Source: Enterobacter wuhouensis (GTDB lineage: Bacteria; Pseudomonadota; Gammaproteobacteria; Enterobacterales; Enterobacteriaceae). From it: DNA of 64,000 nt. This document shows positions 18,454 through 30,745 of this stretch, in pieces (the stretch's first letter is position 1; each line of letters opens with the position of its first letter). Position numbers and translations under genes: made by a program. The DNA lies in the NCBI RefSeq assembly GCF_004331265.1, contig NZ_SJOO01000010.1:1-64000 (forward strand), given 5' to 3'. The notes under the pieces were generated by a model. The model saw nothing but the letters and a program-made list of their open reading frames with translations. It searched no databases and was not told the DNA's origin.

Positions 18454-19803
18454 TTACTTCTCGTGCAGACCGAGTTTTTTCTCAAGATAGTGGATGTTGG
18501 TGCCACCATTCTGGAAGTGCTCGTCGCTCATGATGCGCATCTGCAGATCGACGTTGGTTTTGATACCGTCGATGATCAGCTCCTGCAGGGCGTTCTTCAT
18601 GCGGGCAATCGCCACGTCACGGTTCTCGCCGTAGCAGATAAGCTTACCGATCATTGAGTCATAGTACGGCGGTACGGTGTAACCGGCGTAAATATGAGAC
18701 TCCCAGCGCACACCAAAGCCACCCGGCGCGTGGAAACGCGTGATTTTACCCGGGCTAGGCAGGAAGGTATTCGGGTCTTCGGCGTTAATACGGCATTCTA
18801 CCGCATGGCCTTTCACCACAACTTCTTCCTGTTTGAGGGACAGAGGCTGGCCTGCAGCGATACGCAGCTGTTCTTTGATCAGGTCAACGCCGGTGATCAT
18901 TTCGGTAACCGGGTGTTCAACCTGAATACGGGTGTTCATCTCAATGAAGTAGAACTCGCCGTTTTCGAACAGGAACTCAAAGGTACCTGCACCGCGATAG
19001 CCGATGTCGACACACGCTTTGGAGCAACGCTCGCCGATGTAGCGACGCAGTTCCGGAGTAATGCCCGGTGCTGGCGCTTCTTCGACCACTTTTTGGTGAC
19101 GACGCTGCATGGAGCAGTCACGTTCTGCCAGATAGATCGCGTTACCCTGACCGTCAGCCAGCACCTGAATTTCGATGTGGCGTGGGTTTTCCAGGTATTT
19201 TTCCATGTACACCATGTCATTGCTGAAAGCCGCTTTCGCTTCAGCTTTGGTCATGGAGATGGACTGCGCCAGTTCAGCATCGCTGCGCACAACGCGCATA
19301 CCGCGACCGCCGCCGCCGCCGGACGCCTTGATGATAACCGGGTAGCCAATGCGTTTAGCATGAGCACGGTTAGCATCCATGTCGTCGGTCAGCGGGCCGT
19401 CAGAACCAGGAACGGTTGGAACACCGGCTTTCTTCATGGCGGTGATTGCAGACACTTTGTCGCCCATCAGGCGGATGGTGTCGGCTTTCGGGCCGATGAA
19501 GATAAAGCCAGAGCGTTCGACCTGCTCGGCAAAGTTGGCGTTCTCAGAGAGGAAGCCGTAACCCGGGTGAATAGCCACCGCGCCGGTGATTTCAGCGGCA
19601 CTGATGATAGCCGGGATATTCAGATAGCTTTTTACGGACGGAGCCGGGCCAATACAGACCGTCTCATCCGCCAGCAATACGTGTTTTAAATCACGATCCG
19701 CGCTTGAGTGCACGGCCACGGTCTTGATGCCCAGCTCTTTACAGGCACGAAGAATACGCAGTGCAATCTCGCCGCGGTTGGCGATAACAATTTTATCCAG
19801 CAT
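18454..19803 (-). CDS. accC: Acetyl-CoA carboxylase, biotin carboxylase subunit
   Basis: ATP-dependent carboxylation of biotin on AccB, first half-reaction of acetyl-CoA carboxylase, the committed step of fatty-acid synthesis. 449 residues with an ATP-grasp fold: glycine-rich loop [13 protein letters not shown] near 159-171, [16 protein letters not shown] near 228-243, and active-site [14 protein letters not shown] near 288-301. The frame extends 13 codons upstream, but the start beginning [12 protein letters not shown] is conserved. It follows accB by 10 nt in the accBC operon, which in E. coli is autoregulated by AccB. Confidence 0.98.
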   Translation of the reverse strand: MLDKIVIANRGEIALRILRACKELGIKTVAVHSSADRDLKHVLLADETVCIGPAPSVKSYLNIPAIISAAEITGAVAIHPGYGFLSENANFAEQVERSGFIFIGPKADTIRLMGDKVSAITAMKKAGVPTVPGSDGPLTDDMDANRAHAKRIGYPVIIKASGGGGGRGMRVVRSDAELAQSISMTKAEAKAAFSNDMVYMEKYLENPRHIEIQVLADGQGNAIYLAERDCSMQRRHQKVVEEAPAPGITPELRRYIGERCSKACVDIGYRGAGTFEFLFENGEFYFIEMNTRIQVEHPVTEMITGVDLIKEQLRIAAGQPLSLKQEEVVVKGHAVECRINAEDPNTFLPSPGKITRFHAPGGFGVRWESHIYAGYTVPPYYDSMIGKLICYGENRDVAIARMKNALQELIIDGIKTNVDLQMRIMSDEHFQNGGTNIHYLEKKLGLHEK

Positions 19804-19813
19804 GTGCGCCTCG

Positions 19814-20281
19814 TTACTCGATGACGACCAGCGGCTCGTCAAATTCTACCGGCTGACCACTTTCGACCAGAATCGCTTTCACGGTACCTGACTTGTCAGC
19901 TTCGATCTGGTTCATCATTTTCATGGCTTCAACGATGCACAGGGTATCGCCTACATTGACTTTCTGACCCACTTCGATGAACGCTTTCGCGTCCGGGCTC
20001 GGGGTGCGGTAGAAAGTACCAACCATTGGGGAACGTACGATGTGACCACTGATTTCTGCAGCTGCTGCAGGTGCGGCTTCTGCTGCTGGTGCAACGGCTG
20101 CGGCAAGCGCAGGCTGTTGTTGCATCATCGGCGCAGCGTAAGCTTGCTGCATTACCGGGAAGCTAGCGGCTGGGGCTGCACGGCTGATGCGTACAGACTC
20201 TTCGCCTTCAGAAATTTCCAGTTCGGAGATGCCTGATTCTTCAACCAGCTCGATCAGTTTTTTAATCTTACGAATATCCAT
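19814..20281 (-). CDS. accB: Biotin carboxyl carrier protein
   Basis: Carries the biotin that shuttles carboxyl between AccC and the AccAD transferase; 155 residues. The N-terminal dimer/regulatory region is followed by an Ala/Pro/Gln-rich flexible linker (about 45-75) and the biotinyl domain. The biotinylation motif VEAMKM lies near residue 121, with the target lysine in AMKM and the thumb loop upstream of it. It is 21 nt downstream of aroQ. Confidence 0.98.
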
Positions 20282-20302
20282 GAGTGGGTTCCGTACTCTT
20301 GT

Positions 20303-20755
20303 TTAGTGTGATTGTGACAGGCGTTTTACCGCTGTCTGTAAAGCGTATGAATAACCGTCCGCACCCAGTCCACAGATTACGCCAGCAGCGATGTCTGACA
20401 GATAGGAGTGGTGGCGGAACGGCTCACGGGCGTGCACGTTGCTCAGGTGGATCTCGATAAACGGGATATTCACCGCAAGCAGTGCGTCGCGTATAGCAAC
20501 ACTGGTGTGCGTAAACGCGGCCGGATTGATCAGGATATAGTCCACATTGTCTTTAGCCTGATGAATACGGTCGATGATTGCGTACTCCGCGTTAGACTGA
20601 AAATGATCCAAATCCACATCCAGCGAGGCTGCTTCCGTACCCAGACGGTTAACAATTTCGCTCAATGTCAGCGTGCCGTACTTCTCTGGCTCACGGGTTC
20701 CGAGCATGTTCAGGTTCGGTCCGTTTAAAACTAAGATCTGGAATTTATCAGCCAT
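20303..20755 (-). CDS. aroQ: Type II 3-dehydroquinate dehydratase
   Basis: Removes water from 3-dehydroquinate in the shikimate pathway, 150 residues, cytoplasmic dodecamer in this family. It has the N-terminal [17 protein letters not shown] with catalytic arginine and tyrosine, [16 protein letters not shown], and [20 protein letters not shown] with the catalytic histidine. E. coli K-12 uses the unrelated type I enzyme AroD, so this copy upstream of accB adds or replaces that activity. It probably shares transcripts with accBC. Confidence 0.96.
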   Translation of the reverse strand: MADKFQILVLNGPNLNMLGTREPEKYGTLTLSEIVNRLGTEAASLDVDLDHFQSNAEYAIIDRIHQAKDNVDYILINPAAFTHTSVAIRDALLAVNIPFIEIHLSNVHAREPFRHHSYLSDIAAGVICGLGADGYSYALQTAVKRLSQSH

Positions 20756-20919
20756 TGTGCCGCTATCTCCTGCGATTCTCCGGTAAAAAACAAAATATAC
20801 CTAAGAAGCGCGATTGTCACCTTTTCAGAGGCCAAAAACCCCTGTCAGGAAAACCAAAGTCGCACATTATAACGATTTCGTAGCATTTAGCAGCTAAATA
20901 CTGGTCTTATCAGGGAAGA

Positions 20920-20957
20920 TTATCAACCGCATTCCGCAAAAGATTCGCGGTTGATAA
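20920..20957. repeat. 11-bp inverted repeat between msrQ and aroQ
   Basis: TTATCAACCGC (20920-20930) and GCGGTTGATAA (20947-20957) are exact reverse complements around 16 nt. It lies 33 nt past the msrQ stop and 165-202 nt upstream of aroQ. It lacks a clear T tract, so it may be either a weak msrQ terminator or an operator in the aroQ-accBC promoter region. Confidence 0.55.
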
Positions 20958-20989
20958 GTAATCTGCGGGAAAACGCACAGTTTCGCGTA

Positions 20990-21589
20990 CTATCGGAACC
21001 ACTGGCGGAACTTCTTGTAACGCCACGCTAAAAGCGCCACGGCCAGCAGCGCGTAAAGGATTGGCTGCGGGGATAAGATCTTCACTGACCATAGGTAATG
21101 AATGGGAGCGAGGATCGCGACAAGATAGACGACGTTGTGCAAAAGCTGCCAGCGTCTGCCCATTTTTCGCTGTGCATACTGCGTGGATGTCAGCGTAAGC
21201 GCCAGTAAAATCACCCAGCTCACGATACCCAGCGTCAGATAAGGGCGAGTCACCAGTTCGCGACCCAGCAGCGCCAGATTGTTAATACCCAACTCCAGCA
21301 GCGCGTAGCTGGTTAAGTGTATCGTTGCCCACGCAAAGCACCATAGCCCTAACAGGCGGCGGGTGCGTATCAATAATGGCTGCTTAGCGTAACGCGCCAG
21401 CGGTGAAACCAGCAAGGTTGCCAGTAAAAATTTCAGAGCCATCCTACCCGTAAAATGCTGGATATCCTTCGCCGGATCTGCGCTAAACGCACCGTGGCTG
21501 ACGGCCCAGAAGAGCCAGATAAAAGGAAGCAACCCGGCCAGGTGCAGCAACACCTTCAGCCAGGTTATCTGCTTTGCGGTTAAGCGCAC
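20990..21589 (-). CDS. msrQ: Heme-binding membrane subunit MsrQ (YedZ)
   Basis: Inner-membrane heme b protein that passes electrons from the quinone pool to the periplasmic reductase MsrP; 199 residues with about six helices (ferric-reductase-like domain). It contains conserved histidines such as [19 protein letters not shown] and [11 protein letters not shown]. The start is GTG directly after the msrP stop codon. It is shorter at the C-terminus than the E. coli protein (about 211). In K-12 msrPQ sits beside the hprRS two-component system; here it does not. Confidence 0.94.
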   Translation of the reverse strand: MRLTAKQITWLKVLLHLAGLLPFIWLFWAVSHGAFSADPAKDIQHFTGRMALKFLLATLLVSPLARYAKQPLLIRTRRLLGLWCFAWATIHLTSYALLELGINNLALLGRELVTRPYLTLGIVSWVILLALTLTSTQYAQRKMGRRWQLLHNVVYLVAILAPIHYLWSVKILSPQPILYALLAVALLAWRYKKFRQWFR

Positions 21590-22591
21590 TTAGAAATTCT
21601 CCCGTAAATTCAGCCCTCGGTAGAGCGATGCCACTTCATCCGCATAGCCGTTAAACAGCAGCGTCGGCTGACGCTTCACGTCCAGCGCGCCGCCGGCGCC
21701 AATAAAGCGCTCCGTGGCCTGCGACCAGCGCGGATGGTCCACGTGCGGGTTCACGTTGGCAAAAAAGCCGTATTCGCCCGGCGCCGCCAGGTTCCAGGTG
21801 GTAGGCGGGCGCTCGCGGGTGAGCTTGATGCTGACGATGGATTTGATCCCTTTAAAGCCATATTTCCACGGCACGGTCAGGCGGACAGGCGCGCCGTTCT
21901 GCGGCGGGAGCGCTTTACCGTATACGCCAACGGTCAGCAGGGTGAGAGGATGCATTGCCTCGTCCAGGCGTAAACCTTCGACATAAGGATACTCAAGCCC
22001 GCCGCCGATAAACCTGTCCTTCTGGCCCGGCATTTCGTCCGGGGCGTAACGCGTCTGGAAGGAGACATATTTTGCGTTGCTGGTGGGTTCAACCATTGCC
22101 AGCAGCTTATGGAGCGGGAAGCCCACCCAGGGGACCACCATCGACCAGGCCTCAACGCAGCGCATGCGGTAGATGCGCTCTTCGAGCGGGAAGCGCGTGG
22201 TGAGATCGTGATGATCCAGCGTCAGCGGCTTCGCGACTTCACCGTCAATCTTCAGCGTCCAGGGATCGGTTTTCATACTGCCGGCGTTGGCGGCAGGATC
22301 GGCTTTATCAAGGCCAAATTCGTAGAAGTTGTTGTAGCCGGTCACTTTATCTTCCGGCGTCAGCGCCAGCGTGTTTTGCCATTGAGCCGGTTTCGTAAAG
22401 GTGAGCGGCGCGCCCGACGGCGCTTTCGGACGGTCGTTGCCCTTAAACCAGTCGAGCAGGTCGGCGTGAGCCGCAGGGGTAAGCGTCAGTGCCGTGGCGC
22501 TGATGCCAAGCATCTTCAGGATCTGGCGGCGCTGTAGCATAAAGACAGATTCGGACGTTACGTCGGCTTCCGTCAGTTTTGGGGTTTTCAT
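21590..22591 (-). CDS. msrP: Periplasmic methionine sulfoxide reductase MsrP (YedY)
   Basis: Molybdopterin enzyme repairing oxidised methionine in periplasmic proteins, 333 residues. The twin-arginine signal has RRQILKMLG near residue 21, so the folded enzyme is exported by Tat. The Mo-coordinating cysteine lies in [11 protein letters not shown] near residue 145. It abuts msrQ, its electron donor. The pair stands between aroQ and acuI. Sensor or regulator genes for hypochlorous acid are not adjacent. Confidence 0.96.
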   Translation of the reverse strand: MKTPKLTEADVTSESVFMLQRRQILKMLGISATALTLTPAAHADLLDWFKGNDRPKAPSGAPLTFTKPAQWQNTLALTPEDKVTGYNNFYEFGLDKADPAANAGSMKTDPWTLKIDGEVAKPLTLDHHDLTTRFPLEERIYRMRCVEAWSMVVPWVGFPLHKLLAMVEPTSNAKYVSFQTRYAPDEMPGQKDRFIGGGLEYPYVEGLRLDEAMHPLTLLTVGVYGKALPPQNGAPVRLTVPWKYGFKGIKSIVSIKLTRERPPTTWNLAAPGEYGFFANVNPHVDHPRWSQATERFIGAGGALDVKRQPTLLFNGYADEVASLYRGLNLRENF

Positions 22592-22668
22592 GGCATCCTC
22601 CGTCAGGCGTTTTTCTAAGCATGACGGAGGAGAAGGGTTAGCGCGAATATGTCACGAAAATTTGAAGA

Positions 22669-23643
22669 TTACGCCACTTTCACCAGCGCACGGCCGTGGA
22701 ACTGGTTGTCCATGATCTTGCTGGCATATTCAGGAGCCTGGCTAAGGGTGATTTCGGTTGCGCTCTGCGCGTAAAACGATTCCGGCAGATCGCGCACCAG
22801 ACGTTCCCAGGCCATCGTGCGGCGCGCTGCCGGGGTCATCACGGAATCGACACCCTGCAGGCGGACGTTGCGCAGGATAAAAGGCATCACGGTAGTCGGC
22901 AGGGCAAATCCGCCTGCCAGACCGCATGCCGCCACACAGCCGCCGTAGTTCATCTGCGCCAGCACTTTCGCCAGCACTTTGTCGCCAACGGTATCGACCG
23001 CGCCGGCCCAGAGCTGTTTTTCCAGTGGACGGGTTTCGGCAAACTCTTCGCGCCCCAGAATCCGGTTTGCGCCCAGCTGGCGCAGATAGTCATGGGTGCT
23101 TTCGCGGCCAGAGACGGCGACGACCTGATACCCCAGCTTATGCAGCAGCGTTACCGCGGTGCTGCCCACGCCACCGCTGGCACCGGTAACCACGACCTCG
23201 CCTGATTCAGGACGGATGCCGGCATCTTCCAGCGCCATTACGCACAGCATGGCGGTAAAGCCCGCCGTACCGACGATCATCGCTTTGCGGCCATCCATAC
23301 CTTTTGGCATCGGCACCAGCCAGTCGCCCTTAACGCGGGCCTGCGTTGCCAGTCCGCCCCAGTGGTTTTCGCCTACACCCCAGCCGGTGAGCAACACCTG
23401 CTGTCCGGCATGGAAACGAGGATCTTCACTGCTATGCACGTGCCCAGCAAAATCGATCCCTGGAATCATTGGGAAATTTCGGATGATTTTACCTTTGCCC
23501 GTAATGGCCAGCGCATCCTTATAGTTCAGACTTGACCAGTCGATATCGACGGTCACGTCGCCTTCGGGCAGACGGCTCTCTTCAACGGCTTGCACCGAGG
23601 CAAGGGTTTTACCGTCCTGCTGTTCTAAGATCAAAGCCTGCAT
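22669..23643 (-). CDS. acuI: Acrylyl-CoA reductase AcuI (YhdH)
   Basis: Zinc-independent medium-chain dehydrogenase/reductase, 324 residues, that reduces acryloyl-CoA to propionyl-CoA with NADPH and thereby removes a toxic intermediate. The quinone-oxidoreductase-type N-domain is followed by the Rossmann motif VVTGASGGVGSTAVTLLHKLGY near residue 150. No zinc-binding cysteine cluster is visible. It is divergent from csrD, as in E. coli, and a single-gene unit upstream of msrPQ. Confidence 0.94.
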   Translation of the reverse strand: MQALILEQQDGKTLASVQAVEESRLPEGDVTVDIDWSSLNYKDALAITGKGKIIRNFPMIPGIDFAGHVHSSEDPRFHAGQQVLLTGWGVGENHWGGLATQARVKGDWLVPMPKGMDGRKAMIVGTAGFTAMLCVMALEDAGIRPESGEVVVTGASGGVGSTAVTLLHKLGYQVVAVSGRESTHDYLRQLGANRILGREEFAETRPLEKQLWAGAVDTVGDKVLAKVLAQMNYGGCVAACGLAGGFALPTTVMPFILRNVRLQGVDSVMTPAARRTMAWERLVRDLPESFYAQSATEITLSQAPEYASKIMDNQFHGRALVKVA

Positions 23644-23822
23644 ACGGGATCCTCATTACTCTGATTGGAAAATAATTTCTGAAGACTATACTCGCAGAAT
23701 GAAACGTTATGCCGATTTAACGCAATAAATTGCCAGATACACCAGCTTTGGTAGTATGTCGCATCTTAAATGCAAGTTAGCGCTTACTCGCTACCCCATC
23801 AACCCACGGAGTAATCTCAAGG

Positions 23823-25763
23823 ATGCGATTAACGACGAAATTCTCAGCGTTTATTACCCTGCTGACGGGACTGACGATTTTCGTCACGCTGATTGGCTGC
23901 TCCCTGAGCTTTTACAACGCCATCCAGGACAAACTGGTCAACCGGGTACAATCCGTTGCGTCGGTGATTGATACGCGTCTGATTACCACCTCGTTCCCGG
24001 AACTCTCCCGCGAGCTGGATGAGCTGATGGTGCCCGTTGATATTGTGCAAATAGACATTACGCAGGGGCAGCACAAGGTCTTCAGCCATGTACGCCAGAG
24101 CAGCTATCGGCCCGCAGGGGCGGTGAATCAGTACCGGGACGTGACGGTTCATTCGCTTAAAAATCCTGGGCTTGCGATACATATGGTCTACCTGGACCCT
24201 ATGGCGAGCTACTTCCATTCGATGCTGACCACCGCGCCTCTTACCCTTGCCGTTGCATTCATTATTGTGCTGATTTTTCTGGCGGTTCGCTGGCTGCGTC
24301 GGCAGCTCTCCGGCCAGGAGCTGCTGGAGACCCGCTCCGTGCGGATCCTCAACGGCGAGCGCGGCCCGCAGGTGCGCGGCTCGGTCTATGAATGGCCTTC
24401 GCGCACCAGCAGCGCCCTGGATGTACTGCTCTCCGAAATCCAGTTTGCCAGCGACCAGCGTAGCCGCATGGACACGCTAATCCGCTCTTACGCCGCGCAG
24501 GATAATAAAACCGGCCTTAATAACCGTCTCTTCTTTGATAATCAGCTGGCCACGCTGCTGGAAGATCCTGAAAAGGTGGGCACGCACGGCGTTGTGATGA
24601 TGCTCCGCCTGCCTGATTTCGATCTGCTGCGCGACACCTGGGGCCGGCGCGTGGCGGAAGAGAACCTCTTTACCCTCATAAACCTGATCTCCACCTTTAT
24701 TATGCGCTATCCGGGGGCGCTGCTGGCACGCTATCACCGCAGCGATTTTACCGTGCTGCTCCCTCATCGCACCCTGAAGGAGTCGGAAAGCATTGCCAGC
24801 CAACTTCTCAAGGCCGTAGATGCGCTCCCGCAGAGCAAAATGCTCGACCGTGATGATATGGTGCATATTGGCATCTGCGCCTGGCGCGGCGGCCAATCGA
24901 CAGAACAGGTGATGGAACATGCCGAAGCGGCCACCCGCAACGCCGTGTTGCAGGGCGCGAACGGCTGGGCGGTATATGACGATTCCCTGCCGGAAAAAGG
25001 GCGCGGGAACGTGCGCTGGCGTACCTTGATTGAGCAAATGCTGAGTCGCGGCGGGCCGCGCATTTATCAAAAACCGGCCGTCATGAAAAATGGCAATGTG
25101 CATCACCGCGAGTTGATGTGCCGTATTTTCGACGGTAACGAAGAGGTTATTTCTGCGGAATATCTACCGATGGTGATGCAATTTGGTCTTTCCGAAGAGT
25201 ATGACCGTCAGCAAATTACGCGCCTGATACCGTTTTTATCGTTTTGGCCTGACGAAACCCTGGCATTACAGGTGACCGTCGAGTCGTTAATTCGCCCGCG
25301 TTTTCAGCGCTGGCTGCGCGATACGTTAATGCAATGCGAAAAATCGCAACGTAAACACATTATTTTTGAACTTGCCGAGGCAGATGTAGGTCAACACATC
25401 AGTCGGTTACGTCCGGTGGTTCGTCTGATCAATGCGCTCGGCGCACGCGTAGCCGTGACGCAGGCCGGTTTAACCCTTGTCAGCACCAGCTGGATCAAGG
25501 AGCTGGACGTGGAGCTATTAAAGCTTCACCCAGGGCTGGTAAGGAATATCGAAAAGCGTACGGAAAACCAGCTGCTGGTGCAGAGTCTGGTGGAAGCGTG
25601 CAAGGGAACGCAAACACAAGTATTTGCCACGGGCGTGCGCGCCCGAGGCGAATGGCAGATGTTGACAGAGCGCGGTGTTACGGGTGGTCAGGGGGATTTT
25701 TTTGCCTCCTCTCAGCCGCTTGACACCAATGTGAAAAAATATTTGCAAAGATACTCTGTTTGA
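23823..25763 (+). CDS. csrD: CsrB/CsrC RNA-degradation regulator CsrD
   Basis: Membrane protein that promotes RNase E cleavage of the small RNAs CsrB and CsrC, so raising free CsrA; 646 residues, as in E. coli. Two membrane helices (about 10-30 and 135-155) bracket a periplasmic region. The GGDEF position reads HRSDF and the EAL position reads ELM, both degenerate, so no cyclic-di-GMP turnover is expected. The periplasmic part has diverged noticeably from E. coli, whereas the cytoplasmic part has not. It is upstream of mreB with its own terminator-free gap. Confidence 0.96.
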   Translation: MRLTTKFSAFITLLTGLTIFVTLIGCSLSFYNAIQDKLVNRVQSVASVIDTRLITTSFPELSRELDELMVPVDIVQIDITQGQHKVFSHVRQSSYRPAGAVNQYRDVTVHSLKNPGLAIHMVYLDPMASYFHSMLTTAPLTLAVAFIIVLIFLAVRWLRRQLSGQELLETRSVRILNGERGPQVRGSVYEWPSRTSSALDVLLSEIQFASDQRSRMDTLIRSYAAQDNKTGLNNRLFFDNQLATLLEDPEKVGTHGVVMMLRLPDFDLLRDTWGRRVAEENLFTLINLISTFIMRYPGALLARYHRSDFTVLLPHRTLKESESIASQLLKAVDALPQSKMLDRDDMVHIGICAWRGGQSTEQVMEHAEAATRNAVLQGANGWAVYDDSLPEKGRGNVRWRTLIEQMLSRGGPRIYQKPAVMKNGNVHHRELMCRIFDGNEEVISAEYLPMVMQFGLSEEYDRQQITRLIPFLSFWPDETLALQVTVESLIRPRFQRWLRDTLMQCEKSQRKHIIFELAEADVGQHISRLRPVVRLINALGARVAVTQAGLTLVSTSWIKELDVELLKLHPGLVRNIEKRTENQLLVQSLVEACKGTQTQVFATGVRARGEWQMLTERGVTGGQGDFFASSQPLDTNVKKYLQRYSV

Positions 25764-27087
<1,324 letters not shown>

Positions 27088-27095
27088 TCATTGTG

Positions 27096-27120
27096 AAAGG
27101 GTAGCGCATCGCTACCCTTT
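27096..27120 (+). terminator. Hairpin between mreB and mreC (likely partial terminator)
   Basis: AAAGGGTAGCG (27096-27106) and CGCTACCCTTT (27110-27120) form an 11-bp stem with a 3-nt loop, followed by CTCTCTG rather than a clean T tract. It could reduce expression of mreCD relative to mreB, which fits the much higher need for MreB. Confidence 0.7.
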
Positions 27121-27148
27121 CTCTCTGACGCGAGAATACGCATAGCCT

Positions 27149-28641
<1,493 letters not shown>

Positions 28642-28650
28642 AAGGTTTCT

Positions 28651-29244
28651 ATGACGTCTTTGTATCTTGCTTCCGGCTCTCCGCGCCGTCAGGAACTCCT
28701 GACCCAGCTGGGCGTATCTTTTGAACGCATCGTTACCGGCATTGAAGAAAAACGTGCTGAGGGCGAAAGCGCTCAGCAGTATGTTTCCCGCCTGGCGCGT
28801 GAGAAAGCGCAGGCCGGCGTGGCGCAAACGCCGCGTGACCTTCCGGTGCTGGGGGCAGATACCATCGTTATCCTTAACGGTGAGGTGCTTGAGAAACCGC
28901 GTGATGCAGACCATGCGGCGCGAATGTTGCGCAAAATGTCCGGACAAACGCATCAGGTAATGACCGCCGTCGCGCTGGCGGACAGCCAAAACGTGCTGGA
29001 TTGCCTGGTGGTAACGGACGTGACGTTCAGAGTGCTTACCGACGACGAGATTGCCGCTTACATTGCCAGCGGTGAACCGATGGATAAAGCAGGTGCATAC
29101 GGTATTCAAGGGTTGGGTGGCTGTTTTGTCAGGAAGATAAATGGCAGCTATCACGCCGTAGTCGGCTTACCGCTGGTGGAAACGTATGAGTTGCTGAGCA
29201 ATTTTAACTCACTGCGTGAGGGAAGGGATAATAATGACGGCTGA
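28651..29244 (+). CDS. yhdE: Nucleoside triphosphate pyrophosphatase YhdE (Maf family)
   Basis: House-cleaning enzyme that hydrolyses dTTP, UTP and modified pyrimidine triphosphates to monophosphates; 197 residues. Maf signatures [10 protein letters not shown] (residues 7-16), GADTIV near 69 and [10 protein letters not shown] near 150 are present. In E. coli overexpression affects division. It overlaps the start of rng by 11 nt. Confidence 0.95.
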   Translation: MTSLYLASGSPRRQELLTQLGVSFERIVTGIEEKRAEGESAQQYVSRLAREKAQAGVAQTPRDLPVLGADTIVILNGEVLEKPRDADHAARMLRKMSGQTHQVMTAVALADSQNVLDCLVVTDVTFRVLTDDEIAAYIASGEPMDKAGAYGIQGLGGCFVRKINGSYHAVVGLPLVETYELLSNFNSLREGRDNNDG

Positions 29245-30703
29245 ATTGTTGGTAAACGTAACGCCCTCGGAAACCCGTGTGGCCTATATTGATGGTGGCA
29301 TCCTTCAGGAAATTCACATTGAGCGTGAAGCGCGGCGCGGAATCGTAGGCAATATCTACAAAGGTCGTGTCAGTCGTGTCCTGCCGGGTATGCAGGCGGC
29401 TTTTGTAGATATTGGGCTCGATAAGGCGGCCTTTTTACACGCCTCCGACATCATGCCGCACACCGAGTGCGTCGCAGGCGAAGAGCAAAAGCAGTTTGCC
29501 GTGCGCGACATTTCCGAGCTGGTGCGTCAGGGCCAGGATCTGATGGTGCAGGTGGTGAAAGATCCCCTCGGCACTAAAGGTGCCCGCCTGACCACCGACA
29601 TCACGTTACCTTCCCGCTATCTGGTCTTTATGCCTGGCGCATCGCACGTTGGCGTCTCCCAGCGTATTGAGAGCGAAACCGAGCGCGAGCGCCTGAAAAA
29701 AGTGGTTAGCGCCTACTGCGATGAACAGGGTGGTTTCATCATCCGCACCGCGGCGGAAGGGATCAGTGAAGACGATCTGGCGTCCGACGCCGCCTATCTC
29801 AAGCGCGTCTGGACCAAGGTGATGGAGCGTAAAAAACGCAACCAGACCCGCTACCAGCTGTACGGCGAGCTGGCGCTCGCGCAGCGTGTCCTGCGCGATT
29901 TTGCCGACGCGCAGCTCGATCGCATTCGCGTGGACTCCCGCCTGACGTATGAAGCGCTGCTGGAGTTTACCGCCGAGTACATCCCGGAAATGCCCGGACT
30001 GCTTGAACACTACTCTGGCCGTCAGCCGATCTTCGACCTTTTTGATGTCGAAAACGAAATCCAGCGCGCGCTGGAGCGCAAGGTTGAGCTGAAGTCCGGC
30101 GGCTATCTGATTATCGATCAGACCGAAGCGATGACCACCGTCGATATCAACACCGGCGCGTTTGTCGGCCATCGCAATCTGGATGACACCATTTTCAACA
30201 CCAACATTGAAGCGACGCAGGCCATCGCACGCCAGCTTCGTCTGCGCAATCTGGGCGGCATTATCATCATCGACTTTATCGATATGAATAATGAAGATCA
30301 CCGCCGCCGCGTGCTGCACTCCCTGGAGCAGGCGCTGAGTAAAGATCGCGTAAAAACCAGCATCAACGGCTTTTCACAGCTGGGTCTGGTGGAGATGACC
30401 CGCAAGCGCACCCGCGAAAGCGTGGAGCACGTGCTGTGTAACGAATGCCCCACCTGCCACGGTCGTGGCACGGTAAAGTCGGTAGAGACGGTCTGCTACG
30501 AAATCATGCGTGAAATCGTGCGCGTCCATCACGCCTACGACTCAGACCGTTTTCTGGTCTATGCTTCCCCTGCGGTGGCTGAGGCGCTGAAAGGTGAAGA
30601 GTCGCACGCGCTGGCGGAAGTGGAAATTTTTGTCGGCAAACAGGTAAAAGTGCAAATCGAGCCGCTCTATAACCAGGAGCAGTTTGACGTCGTGATGATG
30701 TAA
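29234..30703 (+). CDS. rng: Ribonuclease G
   Basis: Endoribonuclease that matures the 5' end of 16S rRNA and degrades some mRNAs; 489 residues. The N-terminal S1 domain (about 35-130), the RNase H-like region, and the DNase I-like catalytic part with [18 protein letters not shown] near 300, holding metal-binding aspartates. [11 protein letters not shown] near 405 is the Zn-link. The start beginning [11 protein letters not shown] is the family one; the six upstream codons overlap maf. It lacks the RNase E scaffold tail, as expected for RNase G. Confidence 0.97.
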   Translation: MTAELLVNVTPSETRVAYIDGGILQEIHIEREARRGIVGNIYKGRVSRVLPGMQAAFVDIGLDKAAFLHASDIMPHTECVAGEEQKQFAVRDISELVRQGQDLMVQVVKDPLGTKGARLTTDITLPSRYLVFMPGASHVGVSQRIESETERERLKKVVSAYCDEQGGFIIRTAAEGISEDDLASDAAYLKRVWTKVMERKKRNQTRYQLYGELALAQRVLRDFADAQLDRIRVDSRLTYEALLEFTAEYIPEMPGLLEHYSGRQPIFDLFDVENEIQRALERKVELKSGGYLIIDQTEAMTTVDINTGAFVGHRNLDDTIFNTNIEATQAIARQLRLRNLGGIIIIDFIDMNNEDHRRRVLHSLEQALSKDRVKTSINGFSQLGLVEMTRKRTRESVEHVLCNECPTCHGRGTVKSVETVCYEIMREIVRVHHAYDSDRFLVYASPAVAEALKGEESHALAEVEIFVGKQVKVQIEPLYNQEQFDVVMM

Positions 30704-30745
30704 GACGCAGTTCGCTGCAAGACCAAGGCTGACAAGGAGAGATGC

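Noticed and set aside
18694-19689. 331-codon open frame on the plus strand
   Set aside because: It is antisense to accC, with no ribosome-binding site and no recognisable domain.
23823-25763. CsrD as an active cyclic-di-GMP enzyme
   Set aside because: The catalytic motifs read HRSDF and ELM, which lack the needed residues; it is the known degenerate RNA-decay factor.
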